DNA of 64,000 nt, from contig NZ_LR026975.1 in NCBI RefSeq assembly GCF_900603025.1, positions 2,356,001 through 2,420,000 of the forward strand, written 5' to 3'. The notes beneath the pieces are model-generated. The model did no database searches, was not told where the DNA came from, and was given only the letters and a program-made list of their open reading frames with translations. The DNA is from Mycolicibacterium hassiacum DSM 44199. GTDB lineage: Bacteria > Actinomycetota > Actinomycetes > Mycobacteriales > Mycobacteriaceae. Shown here piece after piece: positions 21,805-30,675 of this stretch (positions are counted from its first letter, which is position 1; every line of letters starts with the position of its first letter). Made by a program: the position numbers and the translations under genes.

Positions 21805-21896
21805 ACCGGCGCCGATCCGGCCGGCACCGGGGCCGGACTCGCCGAGTGCTCCGAGTGTGGGCCGAATCACCGCGACATCACCGATAATCCGGGGTC

Positions 21897-22691
21897 ATGC
21901 GTGTCATCGTCACCGGTGCCAACAGTGGCGTCGGCAAGGCCACCGCGGCCGCACTGGCCGCCCAGGGCCATCACGTGGTGCTGGCCTGCCGCGACGTCGA
22001 GAAGGGCAAACGAGCCGCCGAGGAGATGACCGGCGACGTCGAGGTGGCCCGGCTCGATCTGGCCGACCTGTCCAGCGTGCGGGCGTTCGCCGAGTCGATC
22101 GACCGAGTCGACGTCCTGATCAACAACGCCGGGGTGATGGGGGTGCCCTACTCCCGCACCGTCGACGGATTCGAATCGCACATCGGCGTCAATCACCTGG
22201 GCCATTTCGCGCTGACCTGCCTGCTGGCCGACCGGATCACCGACCGGGTGATCTCGGTCGCCAGCGCGATGTACCTGTTCAGCCGCATCCACCTCGACGA
22301 CCTGAACTGGGAGCGGCGCAGGTATTCGAAGTGGATGGCCTACGGCGAGTCCAAACTGGCGAACCTGTTGTTCGTCTCGGGGCTGGTGGCGCGCGGGATG
22401 CGGGCCTACGCCAGCGATCCCGGCGCCACCGACACCGACATCGCCCGGACCCTGAACCTCGGCAGACTGCAGGTCCTGCGCCGGCTGATCCACACCCCCG
22501 CGCAGGGCGCCCGTGCCAGCCTGCAGGCGGTGACGACCGATCTGCCCAACGGCAGCTATCTGGCGCCGCGGTTCAACCAGCTGGGCCCGCCGCGGGTGAC
22601 CAAACTGCGGCCCAAGGCCGTCGACCCGGTGATGGCGCGGCGGCTGTGGGAGTTGTCGGCGCAGCTGACCGGCTGCGACTGGCCGGACTAA
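21897..22691 (+). CDS. Short-chain dehydrogenase/reductase (retinol-dehydrogenase-like)
   Basis: A 264-residue SDR. The cofactor loop [17 protein letters not shown] is at the N-terminus, followed by [15 protein letters not shown] with the NADP-favouring Arg. [21 protein letters not shown], catalytic SVASAMY and the [11 protein letters not shown]yr-Lys pair follow. The pattern is that of the RDH/WW-oxidoreductase-like SDRs common in mycobacteria. It follows the thiolase remnant by 92 bases and ends tail to tail with aspS, the stop codons overlapping. Substrate unknown. Confidence 0.9.
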   Translation: MRVIVTGANSGVGKATAAALAAQGHHVVLACRDVEKGKRAAEEMTGDVEVARLDLADLSSVRAFAESIDRVDVLINNAGVMGVPYSRTVDGFESHIGVNHLGHFALTCLLADRITDRVISVASAMYLFSRIHLDDLNWERRRYSKWMAYGESKLANLLFVSGLVARGMRAYASDPGATDTDIARTLNLGRLQVLRRLIHTPAQGARASLQAVTTDLPNGSYLAPRFNQLGPPRVTKLRPKAVDPVMARRLWELSAQLTGCDWPD

Positions 22692-24463
22692 CCCGACTTC
22701 TCGGTCTTGGGCCGGACGTCGATGCCCGACTCCTTGCGCTGCTGCTCGGTGATCGGGGTGGGCGCACCGGTCAGCGGGTCGACGCCGCCGCCGGACTTGG
22801 GGAACGCGATCACCTCGCGGATCGAGTCCGCACCGGCCAGCAGCGCGCAGATCCGGTCCCAGCCGAACGCGATACCGCCGTGCGGCGGCGCGCCGTAGCT
22901 GAACGCCTCCAGCAGGAAGCCGAACTTCTCGGTGGCCTCGGCGTGGTCGAGCCCCATCACCGCGAACACCCGCTCCTGGATGTCGCGGCGGTGGATACGG
23001 ATGGACCCGCCGCCGATCTCGTTGCCGTTGCACACCACGTCGTAGGCGTCGGCCAGCACCGCGCCGGGATCGGACTCGATGAGGTCGACGTGCTCGGGCT
23101 TGGGCGCGGTGAACGCGTGGTGCACCGCCGTCCACGCACCGGAACCGACCGCGACGTCACCGGCGGCGGCGGCCTCGTCGGCGGGTTCGAACAGCGGCGG
23201 GTCGACCACCCAGGTGAACGCCCAGGCGTTCGGGTCGATCAGGTCGAGCCGCTTGGCGATCTCGACGCGCACCGCGCCGAGCAGCGCACGCGCCGACTTC
23301 GGCGGACCGGCCGAGAAGAAGATGCAGTCGCCGGGGTTGGCGCCGACATGCGCGGCCAGCCCGGCACGTTCGGTCTCGGAGAGGTTCTTGGCCACCGGCC
23401 CCCCGAGCGTGCCGTCCTCGCCCACCAGCACGTAGGCCAGCCCCTTGTGGCCGCGCTGTTTGGCGAACTCCTGCCAGGCATCCAGGGTGCGCCGCGGCTG
23501 CGATGCGCCGCCCGGCATGACCACCGCACCCACGTAGGGGGCCTGGAACACCCGAAACGGCGTGTCCTTGAAGAACTCCGAGCATTCGACGAGTTCCAGC
23601 CCGAACCGCAGGTCGGGTTTGTCGGTGCCGTACCGGCGCAGCGCGTCGGCGTAGGTGATGCGGGGCAGCGGCAGCGGCACCTCGTAGCCGATCAACCGCC
23701 ACAACGCGGCGATGATCTCCTCGGCTATCGCGATGACGTCCTCGGAGTCCACGAAGCTCATCTCCATGTCGAGCTGGGTGAACTCGGGCTGACGGTCGGC
23801 GCGGAAGTCCTCGTCGCGGTAGCACCGGGCGATCTGGTAGTAGCGCTCCATCCCCGCGACCATCAGCAGCTGCTTGAACAGCTGCGGGCTCTGCGGCAGC
23901 GCGTAGAAGCAGCCCGGCTGCAGCCGCGCGGGCACCAGGAAGTCGCGGGCGCCCTCGGGGGTGGAGCGGGTCATCGTCGGGGTCTCGATCTCGACGAAGT
24001 CGTGCCGCGCCAGCACCTCGCGGGCGGCGGCATTCACCTTGGAGCGCAACCGGAGTGCCTTGCCGGGGCCCTCGCGGCGCAGGTCGAGGTAGCGGTACTT
24101 GAGCCGGGTCTCCTCGCCGGGCTGCTCGTCGAGCTGGAACGGCAGCGGCGCGCACTCCCCCAGCACCCGCAACTCCTTGGCGTTGACCTCGATCTCGCCG
24201 GTGGGGATGTCGGGGTTCTCGTTGCCCTCGGGGCGGATCTCGACGACGCCGTCGACGGCGATGCAGTACTCAGCGCGCAGCCGGTGCGCCTCGGCCAGCA
24301 CGTCGGGTTCGCGGAACACCACCTGCGACACCCCGGAGGCGTCGCGCAGGTCGATGAAGATCACCCCGCCGTGGTCGCGACGACGCGCAACCCAACCGGC
24401 GAGCGTGACCTGCTGGCCGGCGTCGGCGGGCCGCAGGGATCCGGCGGCATGACTGCGCAGCAC
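22688..24463 (-). CDS. aspS: Aspartyl-tRNA synthetase (probably non-discriminating, Asp/Asn)
   Basis: Class IIb synthetase of 591 residues. The OB-fold anticodon domain ([23 protein letters not shown]) is followed by motif 2 ([31 protein letters not shown] region), the bacterial GAD insertion (about residues 300-420), and motif 3 ([16 protein letters not shown]). The GTG at 24463 has AGGAG five bases upstream and was preferred to distant upstream starts. Mycobacteria use this enzyme with GatCAB to make Asn-tRNA; that the enzyme here is non-discriminating is inferred from the family. Confidence 0.96.
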   Translation of the reverse strand: MLRSHAAGSLRPADAGQQVTLAGWVARRRDHGGVIFIDLRDASGVSQVVFREPDVLAEAHRLRAEYCIAVDGVVEIRPEGNENPDIPTGEIEVNAKELRVLGECAPLPFQLDEQPGEETRLKYRYLDLRREGPGKALRLRSKVNAAAREVLARHDFVEIETPTMTRSTPEGARDFLVPARLQPGCFYALPQSPQLFKQLLMVAGMERYYQIARCYRDEDFRADRQPEFTQLDMEMSFVDSEDVIAIAEEIIAALWRLIGYEVPLPLPRITYADALRRYGTDKPDLRFGLELVECSEFFKDTPFRVFQAPYVGAVVMPGGASQPRRTLDAWQEFAKQRGHKGLAYVLVGEDGTLGGPVAKNLSETERAGLAAHVGANPGDCIFFSAGPPKSARALLGAVRVEIAKRLDLIDPNAWAFTWVVDPPLFEPADEAAAAGDVAVGSGAWTAVHHAFTAPKPEHVDLIESDPGAVLADAYDVVCNGNEIGGGSIRIHRRDIQERVFAVMGLDHAEATEKFGFLLEAFSYGAPPHGGIAFGWDRICALLAGADSIREVIAFPKSGGGVDPLTGAPTPITEQQRKESGIDVRPKTEKSG

Positions 24464-24542
24464 ACATTCTCCTGAGGGGAAGGCCTGATGAGACGACTGC
24501 AACAGTGTAGTGGGGTGCGGTCCGGCGGTAGCTTGGCGTGCT

Positions 24543-25430
24543 GTGGGTACCGGTATCGCACTGGTCGGACCGGGCGCCATCGGTGCGACCGTGGCCGCGC
24601 TGCTGCACGACTCCGGCCGCCCGGTGACGCTGTGCGGGCGCACGCCGCGGGCCTCGATCGAGGTGCGCCCCGACGACGGACCGCCGATCCTGCTGCCCGG
24701 TCCGGTGCACACCGATCCCGCCGATGTCGACGGGCCGGTCGACGTCGTGCTGTTGGCGGTCAAGGACACCCAGAACCGTCAGGCCGCGGCCTGGCTGGAA
24801 CGGTTGTGCGATGAACGCACCGTGGTGTGTGCGCTGCAGAACGGGGTGGAGCAGATCGACCGGGTCGGGCCGCTGTGTCGGGGTGCGCAGGTGGTGCCGG
24901 CGGCGATCTGGATCTCGGCGGAACCGACCGCCGAGGGCTGGGTGCGGGTGCGCACCGGGACCCGGCTGGTGTTGCCGGTGGGTCCGGCGGCCGAACGGAT
25001 CGCCGAGCTGTTCGACGGCACCGCGGTTCGGGTCGAGCTCGACCCCGATTTCGTCTCTGCGGCGTGGCACAAGCTGCTGGTCAACGCGGTCGTCGGGTTG
25101 ATGGTGCTGGCCGGCCGGCGGGCCGGCATGTTCCGCCGCGACGACGTGGCCGAGCTGGGGCGGCGCTACCTGACCGAGTGTCTGGCGGTCGCCCGGGCCG
25201 ACGGTGCGCGGCTCGGCGAGGAGGTGGTGGACCAGATCATCGACATGCTGCGCGCCTCGCCGCCCGACATCACCACCTCGATGCTCACCGACCGGGAGGC
25301 GGGCCGGGCGCTGGAGTGGGACATCCGCAACGGCGTGATCGCCCGCAAGGCGGCCGCCTACGGGCTGCCGGCCCCGATCAGCGCGGTGCTGGTGCCGCTG
25401 CTGGCCGCCGCCAGCGACGGCCCGGGCTGA
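24543..25430 (+). CDS. Ketopantoate reductase family protein (2-dehydropantoate 2-reductase-like)
   Basis: A 295-residue NADP-dependent reductase of the PanE/ApbA family (M. tuberculosis Rv2573). The N-terminal Rossmann loop is [27 protein letters not shown] and ALQNGVEQ follow, and the C-terminal helical domain holds the catalytic-Lys segment [11 protein letters not shown] and the [22 protein letters not shown] block. The GTG at 24543 matches the family's [11 protein letters not shown] opening. It is divergent from aspS, 79 bases away. Whether it serves pantothenate synthesis or another oxo-acid is not shown by sequence. Confidence 0.88.
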   Translation: MGTGIALVGPGAIGATVAALLHDSGRPVTLCGRTPRASIEVRPDDGPPILLPGPVHTDPADVDGPVDVVLLAVKDTQNRQAAAWLERLCDERTVVCALQNGVEQIDRVGPLCRGAQVVPAAIWISAEPTAEGWVRVRTGTRLVLPVGPAAERIAELFDGTAVRVELDPDFVSAAWHKLLVNAVVGLMVLAGRRAGMFRRDDVAELGRRYLTECLAVARADGARLGEEVVDQIIDMLRASPPDITTSMLTDREAGRALEWDIRNGVIARKAAAYGLPAPISAVLVPLLAAASDGPG

Positions 25431-25465
25431 CCGGAAAGCCGACGAGACACCCTAAGCTGAGCCGT

Positions 25466-25972
25466 ATGGCCATGCACCCGTGCGAACGTGTCGGGCTGGA
25501 CTTCGTCGACACCGCCCCGTTCCGCTTCGTCAGCACCGTCGAGCTGAGCATCACCCCCGAGCAGCTGTTCGAGGTACTGGCCGACGCGGAGTCCTGGCCG
25601 CACTGGGCCACGGTGATCACCGAGGTGACCTGGACCAGCCCGGAACCGCGCGGGGTGGGCACCACCCGCACCGTGCACATGCGCGGCGGCATCGTCGGCG
25701 ATGAGGAGTTTCTGGCCTGGGAGCCGAACAGCCACATGGCATTTCGCTTCAACGCGGTGTCCACCCGATCGCTCGCGGCGTTCGCCGAGGACTACCGGGT
25801 GGTGCCGACCCCGACCGGGTGCCGGCTGACCTGGGTGATGGCGATGAAGCCCCGGGGGGCCGCCGCCCGGCTGGGCATGACGCTGGGCCGGCCGGTGATG
25901 GCCCGGCTGTTCCAGAAGTTCCTCTACAACCTGCGGGACTACACGGGCCGCCGGCGGCGACCGGGCAGCTAA
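25466..25972 (+). CDS. SRPBCC family protein
   Basis: A 168-residue START-like/SRPBCC protein (M. tuberculosis Rv2574). Core pattern: FRFVSTVELSITPEQLFEVLADAESWPHWATVITEVTW, VGTTRTVHMRGG, FLAWEPNSHMAFRFN, and a C-terminal amphipathic helix PVMARLFQKFLYNLRDY. Members of this superfamily bind hydrophobic ligands in a deep pocket; the ligand here is unknown. It starts 35 bases after the ketopantoate-reductase-like gene on the same strand and is probably co-transcribed. Confidence 0.88.
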   Translation: MAMHPCERVGLDFVDTAPFRFVSTVELSITPEQLFEVLADAESWPHWATVITEVTWTSPEPRGVGTTRTVHMRGGIVGDEEFLAWEPNSHMAFRFNAVSTRSLAAFAEDYRVVPTPTGCRLTWVMAMKPRGAAARLGMTLGRPVMARLFQKFLYNLRDYTGRRRRPGS

Positions 25973-26011
25973 CGGCACCACCGCCGGGCCGGGTTGTGGA
26001 AAGCTGGTCGC

Positions 26012-26899
26012 ATGACCTTCCGCGAGGGCATCGAGATCGACACCAGCACCACGTCGACCGGCGGCCGCCGGGGCCCGGGCCGCGGGATCGCCATCGGCGG
26101 CGGGGTGGGCGGCCTGCTCATCATGGTGGTCGCGCTGCTGCTCGGTGTCGATCCCAGCTCGGTGCTGCCCCAGCAGCAGGCCGAACCCGGCAGCGCCCAG
26201 CCGGGCTTCGACACCAGCCGGTGCCGCACCGCCGAGGACGCCAACTCCATCCCCGAGTGCCGGGTGATCGCCACCGGAAACTCGCTCGACGCGGTGTGGC
26301 ACCAGCTGCTGCCCGACGTCTACCGGCGCCCGCACGTGATGCTGTTCACCGGTGCGGTCGACACCGGGTGCGGCCCCGCCGACTCGTCGGTGGGCCCGTT
26401 CTACTGCCCCGCGGACGAGACCGCGTACTTCGACGTGGGCTTCTTCGATGTGCTGCGGGACCAATTCGGTTCCAGCGGAGGCAATCTCGCGCAGGAGTAC
26501 GTGGTCGCCCACGAGTTCGGCCACCATGTGCAGAACCTGCTCGGTGTGCTGGGCCGAGCTCACGGTCCGGGCGCGCAGGGTCCGACCGGCGCCGGGGTGC
26601 GCACCGAGCTGCAGGCCGACTGCTACGCCGGGGTGTGGGCGCACTACGCGGCGATCACCAAGCAGGAGAGCACCGGGGTGCCGTTCCTGGAACCGTTGAC
26701 CGACAACGACATCGCCGACGCGCTGTCGGCCGCGGCCGCGGTGGGCGACGACCGCATCCAGAAGAAGGCGACCGGGCGGGTCAATCCGGAGGCCTGGACG
26801 CACGGTTCGGCCGCACAACGGCAGAAGTGGTTCACCGAGGGATACCGCACCGGCCAGCCGGAGCGCTGCGACACCTTCGCCACCGACAACCTCGGCTGA
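26012..26899 (+). CDS. Neutral zinc metallopeptidase (YpfJ family), membrane-anchored
   Basis: A 295-residue protein (M. tuberculosis Rv2575 type). A short cytoplasmic N-terminus (MTFREGIEIDTS) leads to one hydrophobic segment, GIAIGGGVGGLLIMVVALLL, at about residues 25-45. The extracytoplasmic domain follows, with the zinc motif YVVAHEFGHHVQNLLG and the TELQADCYAGVWAH third-ligand segment. Four cysteines (about residues 69, 82, 114 and 124 region) may form disulfides. Start at 26012 rather than an ATG 18 bases upstream, by comparison with the family. A hairpin at 26898-26928 follows its stop. Confidence 0.9.
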   Translation: MTFREGIEIDTSTTSTGGRRGPGRGIAIGGGVGGLLIMVVALLLGVDPSSVLPQQQAEPGSAQPGFDTSRCRTAEDANSIPECRVIATGNSLDAVWHQLLPDVYRRPHVMLFTGAVDTGCGPADSSVGPFYCPADETAYFDVGFFDVLRDQFGSSGGNLAQEYVVAHEFGHHVQNLLGVLGRAHGPGAQGPTGAGVRTELQADCYAGVWAHYAAITKQESTGVPFLEPLTDNDIADALSAAAAVGDDRIQKKATGRVNPEAWTHGSAAQRQKWFTEGYRTGQPERCDTFATDNLG

Positions 26900-26928
26900 T
26901 CCGCCGGTGATTTCGCTGGCGGCGGATC
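26898..26928. terminator. Hairpin after the metallopeptidase gene
   Basis: GATCCGCCG at 26898-26906 pairs perfectly with CGGCGGATC at 26920-26928 across a 13-base loop. The left arm overlaps the stop codon of the metallopeptidase. There is no T-run, as is usual for mycobacterial terminators, so terminator function is inferred from position alone. The next gene begins 39 bases later. Confidence 0.5.
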
Positions 26929-26966
26929 CGCTTCTGCCCGAGCGGGTCACCGGCTAGCGTCGACCC

Positions 26967-27659
26967 ATGAGCGCTGACCCCGCCGCCGAGACCGTCCCCG
27001 TCACCGACAACCTGACCATGCTGCGGATCAACGGCTGGCAGGTCTACCTGTGGCGCGACGGCGACTCGGTGACCGTCATCGACACCGGCGCCCCGGGCGC
27101 GGGACCGGCGATCCTGGCCGCGGCGCCGAACATCGACCGGATCGTGCTGACCCACGGCCATGTCGATCACTGCGGCTCGGCGGGCCACCTGCAGGCCGCC
27201 ACCGGTGCACCGGTGTACGCCGGCGTCGGGGACGCCGGTTACATCCGCGCCGGAACCGAGCTGCCCCCGCCGGTCTTCGAGGACTGGGAGATCCCCATCC
27301 ACCGGCGGGTCGCGGCCGGCCTGCCCGCGACGGCGCCACCGGTCGAGGCGGTGACCGACCTGCACGGCGGCGAGGTGCTCGACTTCGGCGGCGGCGCCGA
27401 GGTTCTCGCGGTTCCCGGGCACACCGCCGGCAGCATCGCGATCCATCTGCCGCGCCACGGCATGCTGTTCACCGGCGACACCGTCGCCAACGTCGGCTCG
27501 GTGATCCTCGGAACGTTCAACCAGAACCGGGCGCAGACGGTCGAGTCGTTCCGGCGGCTGGCCGAACTCGACGCCGACACCGCCTGTTTCGGCCACGGCG
27601 AGCCGATCGTCGCGGACGTCGCCGCCCGGCTGCGGCGGGCGGCGGCCACCCTGGGATGA
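26967..27659 (+). CDS. MBL-fold metallo-hydrolase
   Basis: A 230-residue metallo-beta-lactamase-fold protein. The metal motif is LTHGHVDHCGSAG (HxHxDH), followed by VPGHTAGSIAIHLP with the next histidine, FTGDTVANVG with the bridging Asp, and a C-terminal FGHGEPI with the last histidine. This complete set suggests a binuclear site. It resembles broad glyoxalase II-like hydrolases that act on thioesters, lactones or similar bonds. It converges on the thioesterase gene, 4 bases between stops. Substrate unknown. Confidence 0.88.
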   Translation: MSADPAAETVPVTDNLTMLRINGWQVYLWRDGDSVTVIDTGAPGAGPAILAAAPNIDRIVLTHGHVDHCGSAGHLQAATGAPVYAGVGDAGYIRAGTELPPPVFEDWEIPIHRRVAAGLPATAPPVEAVTDLHGGEVLDFGGGAEVLAVPGHTAGSIAIHLPRHGMLFTGDTVANVGSVILGTFNQNRAQTVESFRRLAELDADTACFGHGEPIVADVAARLRRAAATLG

Positions 27660-27663
27660 GGCG

Positions 27664-28548
27664 CTACAGGCGCGCCTGCTCCTTGATCGCGGTGTCGGTC
27701 TGGCGCAGCGGACGGATCAGCGCATCCTGGGTGAACGACGCGATCAGCTCCCCCGCCTCGGTGTGCACGGTGCCGCGCACATAGGACATGCCGGCGCCCA
27801 CCTGGGTGCTCTCATGCGAGTACAGCAGCCAGCCGTCCCACCCGAACGGCTCGTGGAAGCTCACCCCCACCGTCATCGGCGCGGTCGACACCGTCACGTG
27901 CGACTGCGCGGTGCCGATCCCCTTGTGCGCCCGCATGGTCGTCGAGATGCCAAGGTGGCCGGTGAAATACGCGATCAACGCCTTGGCCAGATCGGTGCGC
28001 TGCGGAATCGGGTCGTAGTGCAGCCAGGCGTAGAGCTCCGGCGGACCGAACTCGTCCGGATCGTTCTCGTCGACGACGTCGACCAGCCGCAGCTGACGCC
28101 CCTCGAGCGGCATGTCGCGCACGTTGGCCTGATCCGGTCCCACCACCTGCGGGCGCGGTAGGTGGTGGCGGATGACGTCCTCGGTCGGCACGTCGGCGAG
28201 CACGGTGAAGGTCATGCAGCGCTTGCCGTTCTGCTTGGCCGAGATGACCGCGCTGGCGGTGGAGCGGCCCTCGGTGACGACGTCGAGGTCCAGCTCGATC
28301 GGCCCGGCGTTGACCAGCACGGCCCGGGCGAACACCGCGTGCGCGGAGCGGACCGTCTTGTCCGGGAACCGTTTCGAGGCAGCCACGATCGCCTGGGCGA
28401 GCACCTGCGTGCCCTCCACGACCTGGCGTTCGTCCTCACCGGCGAGCCCCGGGTCGGCGACGAACCGGTTGTCACCGTCCGGGCGGGCGTCGAACAGATC
28501 GAGCAGTGCCTGCAGGGTCCAGTGGGTCTGCGCTGATTCGGTGGTCAT
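27664..28548 (-). CDS. tesB: Acyl-CoA thioesterase II (TesB family)
   Basis: Double-hotdog thioesterase of 294 residues that hydrolyses acyl-CoA to fatty acid and CoA. Motifs include FVADPGLAGEDERQVVEGTQVLAQAIVAA in the first hotdog, VRSAHAVFARAVLVNAGPIELDLDV with VTEGRSTASAVISAKQNGK, and the second hotdog MRAHKGIGTAQSHVTVSTAPMTVGVSFHEPF with SYVRGTVHTEAGELIASFTQDAL. It is divergent from the TetR gene with a palindromic operator between them, so it is probably controlled by that repressor together with the downstream catabolic genes. Confidence 0.92.
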   Translation of the reverse strand: MTTESAQTHWTLQALLDLFDARPDGDNRFVADPGLAGEDERQVVEGTQVLAQAIVAASKRFPDKTVRSAHAVFARAVLVNAGPIELDLDVVTEGRSTASAVISAKQNGKRCMTFTVLADVPTEDVIRHHLPRPQVVGPDQANVRDMPLEGRQLRLVDVVDENDPDEFGPPELYAWLHYDPIPQRTDLAKALIAYFTGHLGISTTMRAHKGIGTAQSHVTVSTAPMTVGVSFHEPFGWDGWLLYSHESTQVGAGMSYVRGTVHTEAGELIASFTQDALIRPLRQTDTAIKEQARL

Positions 28549-28580
28549 GGAAGGGAACAGTAACGGAGGTTCTGCAAAAC

Positions 28581-28597
28581 CGGTAACGTCATTACCG
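28581..28597. promoter_or_regulatory. Operator copy 1 of the tesB-TetR-amidohydrolase regulon
   Basis: CGGTAA-CGTCA-TTACCG forms a 17-bp palindrome with 6-bp arms. It lies 33 bases from the tesB ATG and 30 bases from the TetR ATG, where it can block both promoters. The 15-base core is identical, centre included, to the copy at 29363-29377. Binding by the adjacent TetR is inferred. Confidence 0.72.
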
Positions 28598-28626
28598 AGG
28601 CGAGACAACGACGCGGAGGGTGTTCG

Positions 28627-29301
28627 ATGGCCAAGCCCAGCGGGCGCACGGCCGGCGCGTCCCGGTCGGCGGCACCGAACGGGACACCCGACGACCCCGA
28701 CTCGCGGCCCAAGCGGTTCATGAGGTCGGCGCTGGCGATCCTGGGCGAGACCGGCCGCACCGACTTCACCGTGCTGGAGGTCGTGGAACGCTCCCGGACC
28801 TCGCTGCGGTCGTTCTACCAGCATTTCTCCAGCAAGGACGAGCTATTGCTGGCGCTCATCGACAAGATCATGAGCGAGTCCACCCGGCGCTGGCGCGAGG
28901 AGACGGCCGGGCTGCCCGCGACCGACGCGCTGCGGATGCTGGTCGACCAAATGTGCACCCCGGCCGAGTCCAGCACCCAGGACCGGGTCAATCGCGGCCT
29001 GACCAACTTCAACGACCGACTGGCCGAGACGCTGCCGCAGGAGTACGCCCGGGTGCTGTCCGGGCCGAACGCGCTGCTCAAGGAGATCATCGAGCGCGGG
29101 ATCGCAGAGGGAACCTTCCGCGCCGACCTCGATGTCGACGCCACCGCGGCGTTGATCCTGCAGACGATGCTGGGTTCGATGCGGTTGCAGATGCTCGGCG
29201 CCGAACTCACCGGCACCCCGATCGAGGCCGAGCAGATCTACACCTTCTGCCTGAACGCGTTGCGCGCGTCCGCCTCTTTTGGCTCGAAGGCTGCCGACTG
29301 A
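28627..29301 (+). CDS. TetR/AcrR family transcriptional regulator (lipid/acyl-CoA locus)
   Basis: A 224-residue regulator. A flexible 28-residue N-terminus precedes the TetR DNA-binding domain (KRFMRSALAILGETGRTDFTVLEVVERSRTSLRSFYQHFSSKDELL, about residues 29-75). The helical ligand domain ends LTGTPIEAEQIYTFCLNALRA. It is divergent from tesB and upstream of an amidohydrolase and two acyl-CoA dehydrogenases. Identical palindromes precede tesB/tetR and the amidohydrolase, which makes a local repressor responding to an acyl-CoA or its precursor likely. GGAGG at 28615-28619 supports the ATG at 28627. Confidence 0.9.
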   Translation: MAKPSGRTAGASRSAAPNGTPDDPDSRPKRFMRSALAILGETGRTDFTVLEVVERSRTSLRSFYQHFSSKDELLLALIDKIMSESTRRWREETAGLPATDALRMLVDQMCTPAESSTQDRVNRGLTNFNDRLAETLPQEYARVLSGPNALLKEIIERGIAEGTFRADLDVDATAALILQTMLGSMRLQMLGAELTGTPIEAEQIYTFCLNALRASASFGSKAAD

Positions 29302-29358
29302 CCCGGTCTGACCTGGCCGAACTCTCGTTCTCCCGGGGTGGTGTCAATGCCGTGCCCA

Positions 29359-29381
29359 AAGTGGTAACGTCATTACCACTT
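29359..29381. promoter_or_regulatory. Operator copy 2, upstream of the amidohydrolase operon
   Basis: AAGTGGTAA at 29359-29367 and TTACCACTT at 29373-29381 are perfect 9-bp arms around CGTCA. It lies 30 bases before the amidohydrolase ATG. The core GGTAA-CGTCA-TTACC is the same as the copy in the tesB-tetR promoter. The longer arms suggest a stronger site. Its presence in the 109-base gap after tetR indicates that the catabolic genes have their own regulated promoter. Confidence 0.75.
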
Positions 29382-29410
29382 CGAGCCAACTACATTTCCG
29401 GGAGGCGGAT

Positions 29411-30637
29411 ATGCCTGCACGAGTTCTTCCCTATCCGGTGTTCGACGCCGATAACCACTTCTATGAGCCGAAAGAGGCGCTGACGAAGTTCCTGCCGGAC
29501 CACCGCAAACACGTCATCGACTACATCGAGGTCCGGGGCCGCACCAAGATCATGGTGCGCAACCAGGTCAGCGACTACATCCCGAACCCGACCTTCGAGG
29601 TCGTCGCCCGCCCCGGCGCCCAGGAGGAGTACTTCAAGCACGGCAGCGGCGGCAAGAGCTTCCGTGAGGTGATGGGCAAGCCGATGAAGTCGATCCCGGC
29701 CTTCCGGGAGCCCGGTGCCCGCATCGAGGTCATGGACGCCCTCGGCCTGGACTACTCGCTGATGTTCCCGACGCTGGCCAGCCTGGTCGAGGAGCGGATG
29801 AAGGACGATCCGGAGTTGATCGCCGACGTCATCCACGCGCTCAACGAGTGGATGTACGAGACCTGGCAGTTCAACTACGAGAACCGGATCTTCTCCACCC
29901 CGGTCATCAACCTCGGCATCATGGACCGCGCGCTCGAGGAGCTGGAATGGTGCCTGGAGCGCGGCGCCAAGACCGTGCTGGTGCGGCCGGCACCGGTGCC
30001 CGGCCTGCGCGGCACCCGCTCGTTCGGGCTGCCCGAGTTCGACCCGTTCTGGCAGGCCTGCGTCAAGGCCGGCATCCCGGTGTCGATGCACGCCTCCGAC
30101 TCCGGCTACGCGCAGTACCTCAACGACTGGGAACCGGCCGACGAGTTCCTGCCGTTCCGGCCCACCGCGTTCCGGATGGTGGCGATGGGCAAGCGCCCGA
30201 TCGAGGATTCGATGGCCGCGCTGGTCTGCCACGGCGCGCTGTCGCGCAACCCCGATCTGCGCATCCTGTCGATCGAGAACGGCGCGGACTGGGTGCCCTA
30301 CCTGTTCAAGCAGTTCGAGAGCACCTACAAGAAGATGCCGCAGGAGTTCGCCGAGCATCCGATCGAGGCGTTCAAGCGCTGCGTGTACGTCGCACCGTTC
30401 TGGGAGGACGACTTCGCCGCCATGGCCGACCTGATCGGCATCGACCGGGTGATCTTCGGATCCGACTGGCCGCACCCGGAGGGGCTGGCCGAGCCGACCA
30501 AGCTGATCGACGACCTGCAGGGCCTCGATCCGGAAGGTCAGCGAAAGGTCATGGGCGGCAACATGATCGACCTGTTCAAGGTGCGCAACGAGATCGTGCA
30601 CAACGCGGACGCGCCGCCTCTCGTCATTCCCGCCTGA
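29411..30637 (+). CDS. Amidohydrolase 2 family protein (decarboxylase-like)
   Basis: A 408-residue TIM-barrel amidohydrolase. It begins VFDADNHFYEP, where the usual metal-binding DxHxH becomes DADNHF. It continues VMDALGLDYSLMFPT, VSMHASDSGYAQYLNDWEP with a histidine ligand, LSIENGADWV, and VIFGSDWPHPEGL with the catalytic Asp. This architecture matches mycobacterial relatives of ACMSD-type hydrolases and decarboxylases. GGGAGG lies 10 bases before the ATG. It heads an operon with two acyl-CoA dehydrogenases, so it probably acts on a CoA-linked or carboxylic intermediate (inference). Confidence 0.88.
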   Translation: MPARVLPYPVFDADNHFYEPKEALTKFLPDHRKHVIDYIEVRGRTKIMVRNQVSDYIPNPTFEVVARPGAQEEYFKHGSGGKSFREVMGKPMKSIPAFREPGARIEVMDALGLDYSLMFPTLASLVEERMKDDPELIADVIHALNEWMYETWQFNYENRIFSTPVINLGIMDRALEELEWCLERGAKTVLVRPAPVPGLRGTRSFGLPEFDPFWQACVKAGIPVSMHASDSGYAQYLNDWEPADEFLPFRPTAFRMVAMGKRPIEDSMAALVCHGALSRNPDLRILSIENGADWVPYLFKQFESTYKKMPQEFAEHPIEAFKRCVYVAPFWEDDFAAMADLIGIDRVIFGSDWPHPEGLAEPTKLIDDLQGLDPEGQRKVMGGNMIDLFKVRNEIVHNADAPPLVIPA

Positions 30638-30675
30638 GCGGCAACCCCGACCCCCGCGGAGGCTGACCCCGATCC

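Noticed and set aside
24464..24542. RNA thermosensor or T-box before aspS
   Set aside because: Only 79 bases separate aspS from the divergent gene, and no stem with a T-box bulge could be drawn.
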